Source: an uncultured Pseudomonadales bacterium (GTDB taxonomy: Bacteria; Pseudomonadota; Gammaproteobacteria; Pseudomonadales; Azotimanducaceae). Taken from it: a stretch of DNA of 64,000 bases. Shown piece after piece: positions 62,832 through 64,000 of this stretch. The translations under genes were made by a program, and so were the position numbers. A model generated the notes under the pieces. It did no database searches and was not told the DNA's origin. It saw nothing but the letters and a program-made list of their open reading frames with translations. The stretch lies in the NCBI GenBank assembly GCA_905182155.1, contig CAJJAX010000011.1:1-64000 (forward strand), in the 5' to 3' direction. Each line of letters begins with the position of its first letter. Within the stretch, counting starts at the first letter, position 1.

Positions 62832-63132
62832 TTCAAACCCCTCGATTTAATGGTTCTTCAAACCCGTCGCAGTTCTTTGTTCGAACCGGCCCGTTGTTCA
62901 GCACGGCCCATTTGATTTGTCTAAAAGCCCGAGTCGCATCAGGTGCTGTCCCGGGACCCACTAAGGCTTTACCCTGACACTTGCTTTTGATTGCCCGAAC
63001 AAGGACTTGTCAATGTTCGCACCACAGCGCCAGAAAAGCCTTTGATTTTTTTGCCCTCACGGCCCGCAAGTGCCGCCGAGGGGGACAATGTTAGGATGCT
63101 TTGACTCAGATCCCAAGCCGCCGGGGTTTTAA
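62832..63132. other. Gap between mnmE and mnmG
   Basis: About 300 bp with no supported gene. In some gammaproteobacteria the replication origin is near mnmG, but I saw no DnaA box (TTATCCACA) here and no AT-rich unwinding stretch; a weak inverted arrangement of TGTTCGAAC-like bases occurs near 62870-62880. The last 20 bp before mnmG hold its ribosome-binding site GAGGGG. Confidence 0.5.
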
Positions 63133-64000
63133 TTACTTGCCGATGCAAAAACTACCAAAAATTTTTCCGAGCAAATCATCGCTGGTCACTTGTCCGGTCA
63201 GTTCGCCAAGGGCCATCTGGGCCAATTTAAGATCTTCGGCCATAAGCTCCCCCGGTAAGCCCGCCAACAAACTCTTTTTTGCCTGAGCCAGGTGTTGCTC
63301 GGCCTCTGTTAACGCAACAATGTGGCGTGTTCTGGCCGAAAACAAAGATTCAGAGTCGTCGCTGACGCCGATCTGACGCTTGATGCCCGCCGTTAGATGA
63401 TGCCAGCCTAGGCCTGTTTTTGCTGAAACGGGAATCACGTTATGATCCGCCTCGAACAAACTGAAAACCTGGCGCTGGGTCGGTTCTGGCAACAAATCCA
63501 TTTTATTCAAAACAATGAGTTGGACTTCTGGCGCCAAAGCATCTTCAAACACCGTTGTCTGCGCTGCGGTTATTTTCTTCTCGATATCCGCGCGGTTTGG
63601 GCTCGAGTGCGTCAAGTTGAGCGCCGTCACATCAACGACCCACAAGCACAGGTCCGCTGTCGCCGCGGTTTGACGAGCGCGATAAATCCCCTCTTGCTCG
63701 ATGGCATCGGTGGCCTGCCGAAGACCGGCTGTATCGGCAATTTGAATCGGGTAACCATCCAGTAATAATTGCTCACGGATCACATCCCGCGTGGTCCCGG
63801 GTATCGCCGTCACAATGGCGCTGTCTTGACCCGAAAATCGGTTCAAGACACTCGACTTACCCGCGTTCGGAGACCCCACAAGCGCAATCGAAAACCCGGA
63901 CTGTAACCTTCGACCCTGTTCGGCCTGTTTTAAAATCTGAGACAATTGGTCTTCAATCCGATTTGTTCGTTCAAGCACAAACGGCTCAGCTAGAAAATCA
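63133..64000 (-). CDS. mnmE: tRNA modification GTPase MnmE (5' end beyond the window)
   Basis: Potassium-activated GTPase that works with MnmG on tRNA U34. The window contains only the C-terminal 289 codons; the open frame runs past position 64000 (DFLAEPFVLERTNRIEDQL). G domain: G1 GSPNAGKSSVLNRFSG, G2 TAIPGTTRDVIREQL, G3 ADTAGLRQATDAIEQEG, G4 VLNKMDLL and the SAK-like PVSAKTGLG. The final FCIGK contains the conserved catalytic Cys motif. The internal helical domain is partly present on both sides of the G domain. Frame intact. Confidence 0.97.
   Translation of the reverse strand, partial: DFLAEPFVLERTNRIEDQLSQILKQAEQGRRLQSGFSIALVGSPNAGKSSVLNRFSGQDSAIVTAIPGTTRDVIREQLLLDGYPIQIADTAGLRQATDAIEQEGIYRARQTAATADLCLWVVDVTALNLTHSSPNRADIEKKITAAQTTVFEDALAPEVQLIVLNKMDLLPEPTQRQVFSLFEADHNVIPVSAKTGLGWHHLTAGIKRQIGVSDDSESLFSARTRHIVALTEAEQHLAQAKKSLLAGLPGELMAEDLKLAQMALGELTGQVTSDDLLGKIFGSFCIGK

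Overview
The window is chromosomal DNA of a gammaproteobacterium, most like the Pseudomonas/Oceanospirillales side of the class. The evidence is conserved gene order: mnmE-mnmG-rsmG-parA-parB-atpIBEFHAGDC-glmU-glmS, rpoH-ftsX-ftsE-ftsY, gshB-tonB-yqgE-ruvX, pilT-yggS-proC-yggT-DUF4426-rdgB-hemW-trmB, and coaBC-dut-argB-slmA with rph-pyrE. It is almost wholly housekeeping. I saw no prophage, insertion sequence, CRISPR array, rRNA, tRNA or defence/toxin island.

Layout. 0-9 kb: carbon and one-carbon metabolism (rpiA; fba, pgk and tkt on the minus strand; metK, metF), rsmE and an unrecognised protein. 9-18 kb: gshB-tonB-yqgE-ruvX, pilT, then yggS-proC-yggT-DUF4426-rdgB-hemW facing trmB. 18-26 kb: DUF423, rpoH, ftsXEY, rsmD, coaD, mutM and an orphan HyuA-like protein. 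26-38 kb: rpmBG, coaBC-dut-argB-slmA, pyrE/rph, yicC, gmk, rpoZ-spoT-ridA-recG. 38-46 kb: a dicarboxylate symporter, an odd rubredoxin, ubiA, a TRAP transporter and uvrD. 46-48 kb: the only accessory-looking stretch, with a methyltransferase-like orphan and three small proteins, one of them low in GC. 48-64 kb: glmS, glmU, the ATP synthase operon, parAB, rsmG, mnmG and mnmE (cut by the window end).

The most unusual feature is the state of the sequence, not a new pathway. About sixteen universally conserved genes have broken reading frames (pgk, tkt, metK, gshB, pilT, hemW, the symporter, dctM, uvrD, glmS, atpD, atpA, atpF, rsmG, mnmG, rpmB). The breaks often fall at or beside the most conserved motif of the protein. 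Several genes also carry patches that look like another organism: a stretch resembling a class III aminotransferase in place of the zinc-site segment of fba; an AT-rich algal-plastid-like piece inside atpA; a second, foreign-looking C-terminal tail on rpmB followed by a low-GC rpmG; and a block of about 30% GC across the rph/pyrE junction. Less conserved genes (tonB, yqgE, HyuA, DUF4426, DUF423) are intact. The simplest reading is a chimeric, indel-prone metagenome or low-coverage consensus that mixed reads at conserved sites. Real recombination cannot be excluded from sequence alone.

Functionally the genes cover ATP synthesis, cell-wall precursor synthesis (GlmS/GlmU), chromosome segregation (ParAB, SlmA), division (FtsEX) and membrane targeting (FtsY), tRNA/rRNA modification, nucleotide supply and clean-up (pyrE, gmk, dut, rdgB), stringent and heat-shock response (spoT, rpoZ, rpoH), DNA repair (mutM, uvrD, recG, ruvX) and uptake of organic acids.
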